A stretch of DNA of 22,456 nucleotides from contig DAOTUD010000132.1 in the NCBI GenBank assembly GCA_034437275.1, positions 1-22,456 on the forward strand, written 5' to 3'. The notes below the pieces were generated by a model. It made no database searches and was not told where the DNA came from. It saw only the letters and a program-made list of their open reading frames with translations. The translations under genes and the position numbers were made by a program. Below are positions 1-6,816 of this stretch, one piece after another (position 1 is the first letter of the stretch; every line of letters begins with the position of its first letter). The DNA comes from TC-15 sp034437275 (GTDB taxonomy: Bacteria > Chloroflexota > Anaerolineae > Aggregatilineales > Aggregatilineaceae).

Positions 1-93
1 CCTGGCTCCCTCCCCGCGCGCGGAGAGGGGGAAACAAACCGGGACCCAAAGTCCCTCTCCGTTCACGGGGAGGGATTTAGGGAGGGGTAAACC
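1..93. repeat. Hairpin-rich GC intergenic repeat (CCCTC/GAGGG family)
   Basis: This intergenic stretch carries two adjacent hairpins. The first pairs a CTCCCTCCCCG-like arm (about 6-16) with CGGAGAGGGGG (21-31). The second pairs TCCCTCTCCG (52-61) with CGGGGAGGGA (66-75) across a TTCA loop; it is a 10-bp stem with one G-U pair. It resembles in style, though not base for base, the repeats at 12521-12620 and 22283-22409, all built from runs of CCCTC and GAGGG. It probably belongs to a dispersed intergenic repeat family. It could also act as a transcription barrier for a gene upstream of the window, but it has no clear T tract. Confidence 0.5.
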
Positions 94-169
94 ATCGACA
101 CACGCGCCAGGATATCTAGCATAACCCCCAGATGGCGTTTTGAGGCTGCATAATTTGGGCTGAATGCTG

Positions 170-175
170 TATGAT
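170..175 (+). promoter_or_regulatory. Possible -10 element for the BY-kinase gene
   Basis: TATGAT lies 33 bases before the ATG at 209 and matches five of six consensus -10 positions. No convincing -35 hexamer sits 16-18 bases upstream. The ribosome binding site AGAGGAG follows at about 191-197, ten bases before the start. Weak call because only one promoter box is recognisable. Confidence 0.3.
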
Positions 176-208
176 GTGGGGTGATTCATCAAGAGGAGTA
201 GTTACCCG

Positions 209-1861
209 ATGGAACTCAACCAGTATATTCGTCTGTTCAGAAGATGGACCTGGTTCCTGGTGTTGGCGGCGCTGGTGGGCGGCGGCATTGCGTTCTTTGC
301 GCGCCAGTCGCAGGCCGATACGTACCAGGCTGAGGTCAAAATCTTGATCACCCGCGATCCCCAGCCCAACTCCACTGGCGGCGACCTGCCGACCGGGGCG
401 GACCTGGCCCGGCTGTATGCCGAACTGGCCCGGACGCGCCCAGTGTTGCAAGCCACCATCGACACGCTCGACCTGGACGCCAGCGTGCGCAGCTTGCGGG
501 AGGCGGTGGAGCCGCGCATCGTTGACGACACGTCGCTGCTGGTGATCGCCGTGACCTATCAGAGGCAAGACCAGGTCGCGCCCATCGCCAACACCATCGC
601 CGCCCAACTGCGCGCCCAGAATCCGGCCAGCCTCACGCCGGAGCAGACGCAGCAGATCGCGAGCGCGCAGGCCGCGATCACCCAACTCAACAGCGATATC
701 CAGGCCGCGCTCGACGTGCTGGCTGACCTCCGCGCGCAGATCGCCGGCGCCACCACTCCGGACCAGGTCGCGCGGCTCGAAGCCGAGGCCACGATCATCC
801 ACAACCAGATCACGCAGTGGCGCGCCCAGGCCGCCGCCAACCAGGCGTTGATCGCGGCGCTCCAGGGGCAGACCACCACCCTCGACATCGTCGAGGAAGC
901 GGTCGAAGCGGAATGGCCGCAAGACAAGACGCTGGTCCGGTCGGCGGTGGTGGGGGCCGTGATCGGCGTGCTGCTGGCCGCCGGGTTGGTGCTGTTCATG
1001 CACCTCCAGGAGAGCGCGGTCAAGTCTGCCGAGCAGGCGGCCCACATCATGGACCTGCCGGTGTTGGGGACGATTGCGCGTTTTGGGCGTTCCAAAGACA
1101 GCTACCCCCGACGCCTGATCACGCAGCGCGCGCCCGCGTCGCCCATCGCAGAGGCCTACCACGCCATCCAGGCCAATCTGCTGCTCTCGCCCCCGGGCGC
1201 GGATAAACGCAGCGGCCTGTACGTGGTGACCAGCCCCAACCCCGCCGAAGGCAAAAGCATTACGGTCGCTAACCTGGGCGTCGCCATCGCGCAGAGTGGC
1301 CTGAACGTGCTGCTGGTCGATACCGACCTGCGCCAGCCCCGGCTGCACGACATTCTCAACGTCGAAAACAAGGGGACCCTCGCCCGGCTGCTGACCCAGT
1401 CCCCGGCGGACTATGACCTCGCGGTGACGCAGGCCGCCCTGCCCGCTGTGCTGCAGGACCATGTCCAGGCCGCCGAAACCCCCAACCTGTCGGTGATCAC
1501 CAGCGGGCCGCTGCCGGCGATCCCGGCGGAGGTGCTGCATTCGGAGACGCTGCCGGATTGGATCAAGGTCTTCAAGGCCCATCTGGACGTGGACGTGATC
1601 TTGTTCGATACGCCGCCGTGCCTGGCCGTGGCCGACAGCGCGATCCTGGCCGCCAACATCCGCGCCGACGTGGTGATGGTGCTCGAAGCCGGGCAGACGC
1701 AGCGCAGCGCGGCACGCCAGGCTGCCGAGCAGTTCCGCCACATTGGCAGCCCGATCAGCGGCGTGGTGCTCAACAAAACCAGCCTGCGCGAGCAGGCGAT
1801 GGGCTACGGGTACGACTACCAGCCCCAGGCCGCATCCGGACCGCCGGGCGGACGCGAGTAG
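209..1861 (+). CDS. Wzz-type/BY-kinase fusion: polysaccharide co-polymerase tyrosine autokinase
   Basis: A 550-residue inner-membrane protein. Residues about 13-31 form the first membrane helix. Residues 40-110 resemble a Wzz/chain-length-determinant domain, residues about 145-235 are Ala/Gln-rich and probably coiled coil, and residues 244-264 form the second membrane helix. The C-terminal half is a BY-kinase P-loop ATPase: Walker A PNPAEGKS (343-350), Walker A' VLLVDTDLR (367-375) and Walker B VILFDTPP (463-470). The tail carries a small tyrosine cluster YGYDY (533-537), the usual autophosphorylation site, though shorter than in many Wzc/CapB proteins. Such proteins control length and export of exopolysaccharide or capsule through phosphorylation cycles. 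The start is supported by AGAGGAG ten bases upstream. No polysaccharide cluster surrounds it: the next genes are DUF951 and a glycosyltransferase. Function is secure at family level; the polymer is unknown. Confidence 0.9.
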   Translation: MELNQYIRLFRRWTWFLVLAALVGGGIAFFARQSQADTYQAEVKILITRDPQPNSTGGDLPTGADLARLYAELARTRPVLQATIDTLDLDASVRSLREAVEPRIVDDTSLLVIAVTYQRQDQVAPIANTIAAQLRAQNPASLTPEQTQQIASAQAAITQLNSDIQAALDVLADLRAQIAGATTPDQVARLEAEATIIHNQITQWRAQAAANQALIAALQGQTTTLDIVEEAVEAEWPQDKTLVRSAVVGAVIGVLLAAGLVLFMHLQESAVKSAEQAAHIMDLPVLGTIARFGRSKDSYPRRLITQRAPASPIAEAYHAIQANLLLSPPGADKRSGLYVVTSPNPAEGKSITVANLGVAIAQSGLNVLLVDTDLRQPRLHDILNVENKGTLARLLTQSPADYDLAVTQAALPAVLQDHVQAAETPNLSVITSGPLPAIPAEVLHSETLPDWIKVFKAHLDVDVILFDTPPCLAVADSAILAANIRADVVMVLEAGQTQRSAARQAAEQFRHIGSPISGVVLNKTSLREQAMGYGYDYQPQAASGPPGGRE

Positions 1862-1882
1862 GCCGATCCGCGAGGGCCTTCC

Positions 1883-1888
1883 TATAAT
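1883..1888 (+). promoter_or_regulatory. Consensus -10 box upstream of DUF951 gene
   Basis: A perfect TATAAT lies 18 bases before the ATG at 1907 and 21 bases after the BY-kinase stop codon. No good -35 hexamer is visible at the usual distance, so it may be a weak or activator-dependent promoter that separates the small gene and glycosyltransferase from the kinase gene. Confidence 0.45.
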
Positions 1889-1906
1889 CGAGAGGGCGAC
1901 TTTGGC

Positions 1907-2092
1907 ATGGACATCCGAGTTGGAGACATTGTGCAGATGCGCAAGCCGCACGCTTGCGGCGGGGCGCGCTGGCGCGTGTACCGTATGGGTGCGGACGTCG
2001 GCATCCGCTGCCTGACGTGCGACCGCCGGGTGATGCTGCCCCGTCGCCAGTTCGAGCGCCGCGTGAAGCGTGTCCTGCGCGAGGAAGACTGA
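1907..2092 (+). CDS. DUF951 family small protein, putative zinc-binding
   Basis: A 61-residue basic protein with the hallmarks of DUF951: an N-terminal VGDIVQMRKPHACGG block, a central WRVYRMGADVGIRC block and a C-terminal VMLPRRQFERRVK block. Possible metal ligands are His15, Cys17, Cys35 and Cys38 (the last two form a CxxC), suggesting a small zinc ribbon or SH3-like beta barrel. The molecular role of DUF951 is not established to my knowledge. In many bacteria such genes sit near housekeeping genes. Here the stop codon is four bases before the start of the glycosyltransferase gene, so the two are almost certainly co-transcribed. GAGAGGG about 10 bases before the ATG is the likely ribosome binding site. 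Confidence is high that it is a real gene and good for the family. Confidence 0.88.
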   Translation: MDIRVGDIVQMRKPHACGGARWRVYRMGADVGIRCLTCDRRVMLPRRQFERRVKRVLREED

Positions 2093-2096
2093 GCCG

Positions 2097-3302
2097 ATGC
2101 AGCGCGTGGTATTTCTGATGTCGGACACCGGCGGCGGGCACCGGGCTGCTGCCGACGCGATCCGGGCCGCGCTGGAGCAGCGCTATCCGGGCCGCTACAT
2201 CAGCGAGTTGGTGGATGTTTACCGCCGCTATACGCCGTTTCCGTTCAAGTACCTGCCGGAAATTTATCCCCGCTGGGTGAACTACGCCGCGCCAAGCTGG
2301 CAGGCGAGTTACTGGCTGTCGAACGGACACCGCCGCAGCCGGGCCGCGATGGCACTGCTCAATCGCGCCTGGGGGGCGGGGCTGTGCCGCCTGGTGCGCG
2401 AACACCCGGCGGACGTGATGGTCAGCGTGCACGCGCTGTTTTCCCGCCCGGTGATGCACGCGCTGCACGCCTCTCGCCGCTATCGCCCGCCCTTCGTGAC
2501 CGTGATCACCGATCTGGTTTCCACCCATGCGTTCTGGTACGAACCCGACGTCGAGCGCTGTCTGGTGCCGACCGAGGCCGCCTACCAGCGGGGCCGCCGG
2601 TTTGGGCTGCGGCCCGAGCAACTGCGCCTGACCGGGCTGCCGGTGCATCCCCGCTTCGTGACCGGGCGGCTGGAGCGATCCGCCGCACGTCACAAGCTTG
2701 GCTGGGACCCGGTGCGGCCTGCCGTGCTGCTCAGCGGCGGGGCGGACGGCATGGGGCCGGTCTATGACATCGCGCGCTACATCGACCGGCACCGGCTGCC
2801 GCTGCAGCTCGCCATCGTGGCGGGGCGCAACCGGCGCTTGATGCAGCGCTTGCGGGCGGTGGGTTGGCAGCAGCCCGTGCACCTGTACCCGTTCGTGAGC
2901 AACATGCACGACCTGATCGCGGCGGCGGATATCCTGGTCACCAAAGCCGGACCGGCCACCATCACCGAAGCGTGTGTGGCGGGCGTGCCGTTGATCCTCA
3001 GCGGCGCAATCCCCGGCCAGGAAGTGGGCAACGTGCAGCATGTCGTCGCGCATGGGGCCGGCGTCTATGCCGCGCAGCCCGCCCGTGTCGCGGCGACGGT
3101 CGCGGCATGGCTGGCCGGCGATCTCGACGGCTGGGCGCGGCGCGCGCGCCGCTTGGCCCGTCCCGACGCGGTGTGGGAGATCGCCGACGAAATCCACGCC
3201 CACGCGCAGCAAGCCCCGGTCCGCACCCGGCAGCCGTGTTCGCTGTTCCGGCGGCAGCCGCCCCGCCTGCGTCCGGCCCCGGAGGATAGCTGGGTGCTGT
3301 AG
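2097..3302 (+). CDS. MGDG-synthase/MurG-like glycosyltransferase (GT28 type)
   Basis: A 401-residue GT-B glycosyltransferase. The N-terminal acceptor-side domain begins with a strand followed by SDTGGGHRAAADAI (9-22), the glycine-rich loop typical of MGDG synthase/UgtP-type enzymes. The C-terminal donor-binding domain has LLSGGADGMG (211-220) and the nucleotide-sugar signature running from TKAGPATITEAC (282-293) to GQEVGN (307-312). Family members move a hexose from UDP-sugar (or UDP-GlcNAc in MurG) to a lipid at the cytoplasmic membrane face; here the likely acceptor is diacylglycerol, giving membrane glycolipid. I chose the ATG at 2097 because it starts directly with the core beta strand and has GAGGAA about 10 bases upstream inside the DUF951 gene. 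An in-frame ATG at 2070 would add nine residues and overlap that gene. The last 40 residues are Arg/Pro-rich and probably disordered. Sugar and acceptor cannot be read from sequence. Confidence 0.87.
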   Translation: MQRVVFLMSDTGGGHRAAADAIRAALEQRYPGRYISELVDVYRRYTPFPFKYLPEIYPRWVNYAAPSWQASYWLSNGHRRSRAAMALLNRAWGAGLCRLVREHPADVMVSVHALFSRPVMHALHASRRYRPPFVTVITDLVSTHAFWYEPDVERCLVPTEAAYQRGRRFGLRPEQLRLTGLPVHPRFVTGRLERSAARHKLGWDPVRPAVLLSGGADGMGPVYDIARYIDRHRLPLQLAIVAGRNRRLMQRLRAVGWQQPVHLYPFVSNMHDLIAAADILVTKAGPATITEACVAGVPLILSGAIPGQEVGNVQHVVAHGAGVYAAQPARVAATVAAWLAGDLDGWARRARRLARPDAVWEIADEIHAHAQQAPVRTRQPCSLFRRQPPRLRPAPEDSWVL

Positions 3303-3358
3303 CGGATCGGGTTGATAGTGGGATCACTGTGTATTTGGAAGCAGGAGTTTGTGACGTT

Positions 3359-3511
3359 ATGCCCGTTTCGTTAGGGCGGCCTGTGACGGCGTTGCAGCGG
3401 ATGGCGACGCTCGAAGGCAAACGCGCGATGCAGATGATCTACGAGGTGGAACCCGACAGACTGTTCGACCTGCTGGGCGCTGTGCTGCCCGGCATGGAGG
3501 AGCAGCCGTAA
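3359..3511 (+). CDS. Small hypothetical protein
   Basis: A 50-residue ORF from ATG at 3359, with GCAGGAG about 11 bases upstream; a GTG at 3329 in the same frame would give 60 residues. The product is mostly helical in appearance, with an amphipathic middle (MATLEGKRAMQMIYEVEPD) and an acidic C-terminus. I recognise no family. It lies 56 bases after the glycosyltransferase stop and ends five bases before the convergent nadE gene. It could be a real small protein at the end of the upstream operon, or chance coding in GC-rich DNA. The ribosome binding site and codon choice make the first somewhat more likely. Confidence 0.4.
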   Translation: MPVSLGRPVTALQRMATLEGKRAMQMIYEVEPDRLFDLLGAVLPGMEEQP

Positions 3512-3516
3512 ATTGC

Positions 3517-4368
3517 TCACCCACTCCAGTCGCGCAGGTACAGGAAATCGTGGCCGATGCTGCGGCGGCTGAGCTTGGCGATGTTGGGCATGGTGCGCTT
3601 GTAGTGATTGCTGCGCACCTGCCGCCAGATGTTATCGACGAAGGTCCGGTCGAAGCCCTCGGCGGCGACCTCGTCGACGGTGTAGCGCTCGTCGACCAGC
3701 AGGTAGAGGATCTGGTCGGCGGTGTCGTAGGTGAAGCCCAGCTCGTCCTCGTCGGTTTGCCCGGCCCACAGGTCAGCCGACGGCGGCTTGTCGATAATCT
3801 CCGGCGGCACGTCCAGCGCGCGCGCCAGTTGGCGGACCTGTGCTTTGTACAGGTCGGCGATGGGTTGCACGGCGGCGGCATTGTCGCCGTAGACGGTGCT
3901 GTAGCCGAGCAGGGTTTCGGTCTTGTTGCTGGTGCCGATCACCAGCCCGCCGAAGGCCGCCGACTGGTCGTACAGCACCACCATGCGCATCCGCGCCATG
4001 ATGTTCCCCTGGCGCACTTTCCCCGCGTCGGGAAAACGCTCAATCAGCGGATCGACCATCGGCGTGATCGGGATCGTCGCGCTGTGGACGCCCAGCGCGT
4101 CGATCACGGTCTGGGCGTCTTCCAGGCTGTCCGGCGACGAGCTTTGGTACGGCATGCGCACCGCCAGCACGTTCTCCGGGCCGAGCGCCGCGCTCACCAG
4201 GTAGGCCGCCAGCGCCGAGTCGATCCCGCCGCTGAGCGCGATCACCGCGCGCTCGAAGCCGACTTTGGTCACGGCGTCATGCAGGAACCGCACCAGGATT
4301 TTACGCGCCAGCGCGGTGTTGATCTTCAGCCTGGGCAAGATGTGCGTAACGGTCTGTGTCGCGGTCAT
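3517..4368 (-). CDS. nadE: NH3-dependent NAD+ synthetase
   Basis: A 283-residue cytosolic enzyme that converts nicotinic acid adenine dinucleotide, ATP and ammonia to NAD+, the last step of NAD synthesis. Seen in the sequence: the PP-loop SGGIDSA (46-52) that binds ATP pyrophosphate, GNIMARMRM (121-129), GTSNKTE (145-151), YGDNAAAVQPIADLYKAQVR (160-179), and KPPSADLW with GQTDEDELG (194-211) at the substrate pocket. There is no N-terminal nitrilase/glutaminase domain, so it should use free ammonia rather than glutamine. The ATG is preceded by GGGGGAGGA at about 10 bases. It is the third gene of a likely dnaJ-htrA-nadE transcript, 33 bases after htrA, and runs convergently into the small ORF ending at 3511. 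No terminator is visible between them. Confidence 0.95.
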   Translation of the reverse strand: MTATQTVTHILPRLKINTALARKILVRFLHDAVTKVGFERAVIALSGGIDSALAAYLVSAALGPENVLAVRMPYQSSSPDSLEDAQTVIDALGVHSATIPITPMVDPLIERFPDAGKVRQGNIMARMRMVVLYDQSAAFGGLVIGTSNKTETLLGYSTVYGDNAAAVQPIADLYKAQVRQLARALDVPPEIIDKPPSADLWAGQTDEDELGFTYDTADQILYLLVDERYTVDEVAAEGFDRTFVDNIWRQVRSNHYKRTMPNIAKLSRRSIGHDFLYLRDWSG

Positions 4369-4401
4369 TGCGTGTTCGTCCTCCCCCTGTAGCAGCTTCG
4401 G

Positions 4402-5739
4402 TTAGCGCGGGCGGGTGCCCAGCATGACGTCGACGTCGAACGTTTCGCCGTCGCGGATGATGGTCAGCACGACGGCGTCGCCCGGCGACGTGTTCTCCAC
4501 CAGGTAGGCGACCAGATCGTCGATGTCGCGTACCATGTTCCCGTTGATGGCGATGATGATATCGCCGCCGATCTCGACGGTGATGCCGCGCACGCGCACG
4601 TCGTCGGTGCTGCCTTGCAGCCCGGCGTTGGCGGCGGGCGAGTTGGAGTACACCTCGTTGATCAGCACGCCATAGGTCACCGGGAAGCCGAGTTCGTCGG
4701 CCAGCGCGGCCATGCTGAAGCCGTGCACATCGGCGGTGGTGGTGATGCCCAGCCACGAGTAGTCCGCGTAGCCCTTGTCGATCAACTGCGGCACCACGCG
4801 GCGCAGCGTGTTGACCGGCACCGCGAATGCGACGCCCTGGAAGCCGCCGTTTTCGGTGCGGATGGCGGTGTTGATGCCGATCACAGTCCCGTAGGAGTCC
4901 AGCAGCGGGCCGCCGGAGTTGCCGGGGTTCACCGCCGCGTCGATCTGGATGATCGACGGGTTGCTGTAGCCCTGGTAGGCCGGGTCGAGCAGTTCGGCGG
5001 AGGGCAGCGAACGCCCCAACGCGCTCACGATCCCGACCGTCATGCTGCCTTCCAGGCCGAAGGGGTTGCCGATGGCGATGATGCGTTGGCCGACCTTCAG
5101 GTTGTTGCTGTCGCCCAGCGTGACGGGCATCAGCGGGGCGTCCTCATCCGCGACCCGGATCACGGCCAGGTCGCTGTAATCGTCGATGCCGATGATATCG
5201 GCGCTGATGACGTAGCCGTTATAGAACGTGACCAGGACTTCCTCGGCGTCGCGCACCACGTGCGCATTGGTGACGATGAAGCCGTCCGCGTTGATCACAA
5301 AGCCCGACCCGCTGCTGCCGATTACGTCCGTGGTGCGGAAGCGCGACACGATCTCGATGTTGACCACCGAGGGATTTACGCGCTCGTAAATGTTGGACAG
5401 CAGCAGGTATTCGGCGTCGGCCTGCTGCACCACGTCGGGCGGGATGGCGGTGGGCGTGCTGACCTGCTGGGCGGCGCGGCTGGTTTTGGTCGAGAAACTG
5501 CTCTCGCGCAGGTCGGCCTGGATCGGGTTTTCGCGTTGGCGGCCCCGCGATGCCAGCGGCGCTGTGTCGTCGTCTGGCATCAGGAAATAGCCGACGGTGG
5601 TCATCACCAGGGCCATGATCAAGACCAGCGTCACCGCCCCCATGCCGATCCCGATCAAGATCGCGGTTACGTTGTTGCGTCTGGGTTCCAGATATTCCGG
5701 TTCGGTGTAGCCCTGGTAATCGTCAAAATTCCAACCCAT
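4402..5739 (-). CDS. htrA: HtrA/DegP-family serine protease, membrane-anchored, one PDZ domain
   Basis: A 445-residue protein. After an acidic cytoplasmic N-terminus comes one membrane helix (about 24-53), a low-complexity linker, a trypsin-like domain (about 110-320) and a C-terminal PDZ domain (about 335-440). The catalytic triad is visible: His160 in NAHVV, Asp190 in DYSDLAVI, Ser275 in GNSGGPLL. Family members degrade or refold damaged proteins outside the cytoplasmic membrane, and the PDZ domain senses exposed C-termini. I start at the ATG at 5739 because GGAAGGAAGAA lies just upstream and the membrane helix follows normally. The longer open frame to 5961 would overlap the end of dnaJ with non-conserved sequence. 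It lies 32 bases after dnaJ and 33 bases before nadE, so one operon is likely. Confidence 0.93.
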   Translation of the reverse strand: MGWNFDDYQGYTEPEYLEPRRNNVTAILIGIGMGAVTLVLIMALVMTTVGYFLMPDDDTAPLASRGRQRENPIQADLRESSFSTKTSRAAQQVSTPTAIPPDVVQQADAEYLLLSNIYERVNPSVVNIEIVSRFRTTDVIGSSGSGFVINADGFIVTNAHVVRDAEEVLVTFYNGYVISADIIGIDDYSDLAVIRVADEDAPLMPVTLGDSNNLKVGQRIIAIGNPFGLEGSMTVGIVSALGRSLPSAELLDPAYQGYSNPSIIQIDAAVNPGNSGGPLLDSYGTVIGINTAIRTENGGFQGVAFAVPVNTLRRVVPQLIDKGYADYSWLGITTTADVHGFSMAALADELGFPVTYGVLINEVYSNSPAANAGLQGSTDDVRVRGITVEIGGDIIIAINGNMVRDIDDLVAYLVENTSPGDAVVLTIIRDGETFDVDVMLGTRPR

Positions 5740-5771
5740 GCCGTTCTTCCTTCCCGTCTGGTTAACGCTGG

Positions 5772-6638
5772 TTAGTGTCTGCGCAGCGCGCGCAGTTCCT
5801 TGAACAGTTCTTCTTCGCGGCGTGAGAGTTTGGACGGCACCTGGATCAGCACGCGGACATACAGATGCCCGTAGCCACCCGTCCGCTTCAGCAGGGGCAT
5901 GCCTTTGCCGTGCAGCCGGATCAGTTGGCCCGACTGCGTGCCGGCGGGGATGCCCAACCACAGCTCGCCGCTGTCTAACGTGGGGACCGGCACCTCGCCC
6001 CCCAGCACCGCCGTATACAGCGGCACGAGCAGGTCGGTGTACAGATCGTCGCCTTCGCGCTCAAAACGCGGGTGCCGCTCGATGTGGATGATCACGTAGA
6101 GATCACCCGGTTGGCCCCCGGCATATCCGGGTTCTCCTTCGCCCTTGAGCCGCACTTTAAGCCCGTGATATACCCCGCGTGGGACCGTCACCGTCAGATT
6201 GTGACTGTCCGTGTACACCGCGAGCCGTGTCCCATGATAGGCTTCCTCCAGCGTGATGCGGGCCGTTACCTGCCGGTCTTCCCCCGGGATCGGCTGCCGG
6301 TAGCTCTGGCCCATACCCCTGCCTCCAAAGATGGTGCGGAAAAAGTCCGAAAATACGTCGTCCTGGCCGAAGTTAACGCGGAAGCTGCCCGGCGGCTCGT
6401 CCCGGCGCGGCCCCGGCTGGTAGCGGCGGCCAAGCTGGTCGTAGGACTGCCGCTTGCTGGCGTCGGAAAGCACATGGTACGCTTCGTTGATCCTCTTGAA
6501 GCGTTCTTCGGCACGTGCATCGCCCGGGTTCAGGTCGGGATGATAGCGACGCGCCAGCCGGCGGTACGCCGTTTGGATCTCCTGGCGCGAGGCGTCACGA
6601 CTCACACCGAGCATGCCGTAGTAGTCTGGATATTGCAT
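5772..6638 (-). CDS. cbpA: DnaJ-class co-chaperone, CbpA type (no zinc finger)
   Basis: A 288-residue protein. The N-terminal J domain (1-70) has the invariant HPD at 33-35, which stimulates DnaK ATPase. A short Gly/Phe-rich linker (about 75-105, with DDVFSDFFRTIFGG) follows, then the C-terminal substrate-binding beta domains (about 120-280), including ITLEEAYHGT. No CxxCxGxG repeats are present, so it is the class B, CbpA-like form rather than classical DnaJ. Length is normal for that class. No dnaK or grpE is in the window. It is the first gene of a probable transcript with htrA and nadE. A perfect palindrome lies about 47 bases before its start codon. Confidence 0.92.
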   Translation of the reverse strand: MQYPDYYGMLGVSRDASRQEIQTAYRRLARRYHPDLNPGDARAEERFKRINEAYHVLSDASKRQSYDQLGRRYQPGPRRDEPPGSFRVNFGQDDVFSDFFRTIFGGRGMGQSYRQPIPGEDRQVTARITLEEAYHGTRLAVYTDSHNLTVTVPRGVYHGLKVRLKGEGEPGYAGGQPGDLYVIIHIERHPRFEREGDDLYTDLLVPLYTAVLGGEVPVPTLDSGELWLGIPAGTQSGQLIRLHGKGMPLLKRTGGYGHLYVRVLIQVPSKLSRREEELFKELRALRRH

Positions 6639-6684
6639 TGTCCGCTTCCTATCCAGAATCTAAAGGACCGGGGCACGAATAACG

Positions 6685-6699
6685 TTAAGCCTGGCTTAA
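6685..6699. promoter_or_regulatory. Perfect palindrome upstream of dnaJ, candidate operator
   Basis: TTAAGCC-T-GGCTTAA is a perfect 7-bp inverted repeat around one central base, in the 173-base gap between the dnaJ and hisA genes. Read on the minus strand it lies between a weak -35-like TTGCTT and a weak -10-like TTATTC, which is where a repressor would act. It does not match the CIRCE/HrcA sequence. Binding protein unknown. Confidence 0.4.
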
Positions 6700-6801
6700 G
6701 AAAGCAAAATAGCCACCCGTCCTGTATTTGGATTCTACGGCCTCAGTCATGGCAAGTCAATGACGCCGGGGGTGTTCTTAGCAAACGCTTATGTGAGGTG
6801 C

Positions 6802-6816
6802 GGTGAGCATCTCACC
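6802..6816 (-). other. Hairpin at hisA stop codon
   Basis: GGTGAG and CTCACC form a perfect 6-bp stem with a 3-base loop spanning the hisA stop codon. No T tract follows on either strand, so it is not a clear intrinsic terminator; it may protect the mRNA 3' end or be chance. Confidence 0.25.

Noticed and set aside
116..2128. A 670-codon open frame antisense to the BY-kinase gene
   Set aside because: Shadow frame of a GC-rich gene: low-complexity His/Arg/Gly composition, no family motif and no ribosome binding site, while the other strand carries a clear P-loop kinase.
1770..3212. A 480-codon antisense frame across the glycosyltransferase
   Set aside because: Composition is that of a mirror frame and it overlaps two well-supported genes on the other strand.
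4615..5775. A 386-codon plus-strand frame opposite htrA
   Set aside because: His/Asp/Val-rich mirror of the protease; the minus strand has the complete catalytic triad and PDZ domain.
5740..5961. N-terminal extension of HtrA
   Set aside because: It overlaps the 3' end of dnaJ, has non-conserved Arg/Pro sequence, and the ATG at 5739 has a good ribosome binding site.
6639..6811. CIRCE/HrcA operator upstream of dnaJ
   Set aside because: The palindrome has the wrong arm sequence and a one-base spacer, against TTAGCACTC-N9-GAGTGCTAA for CIRCE.
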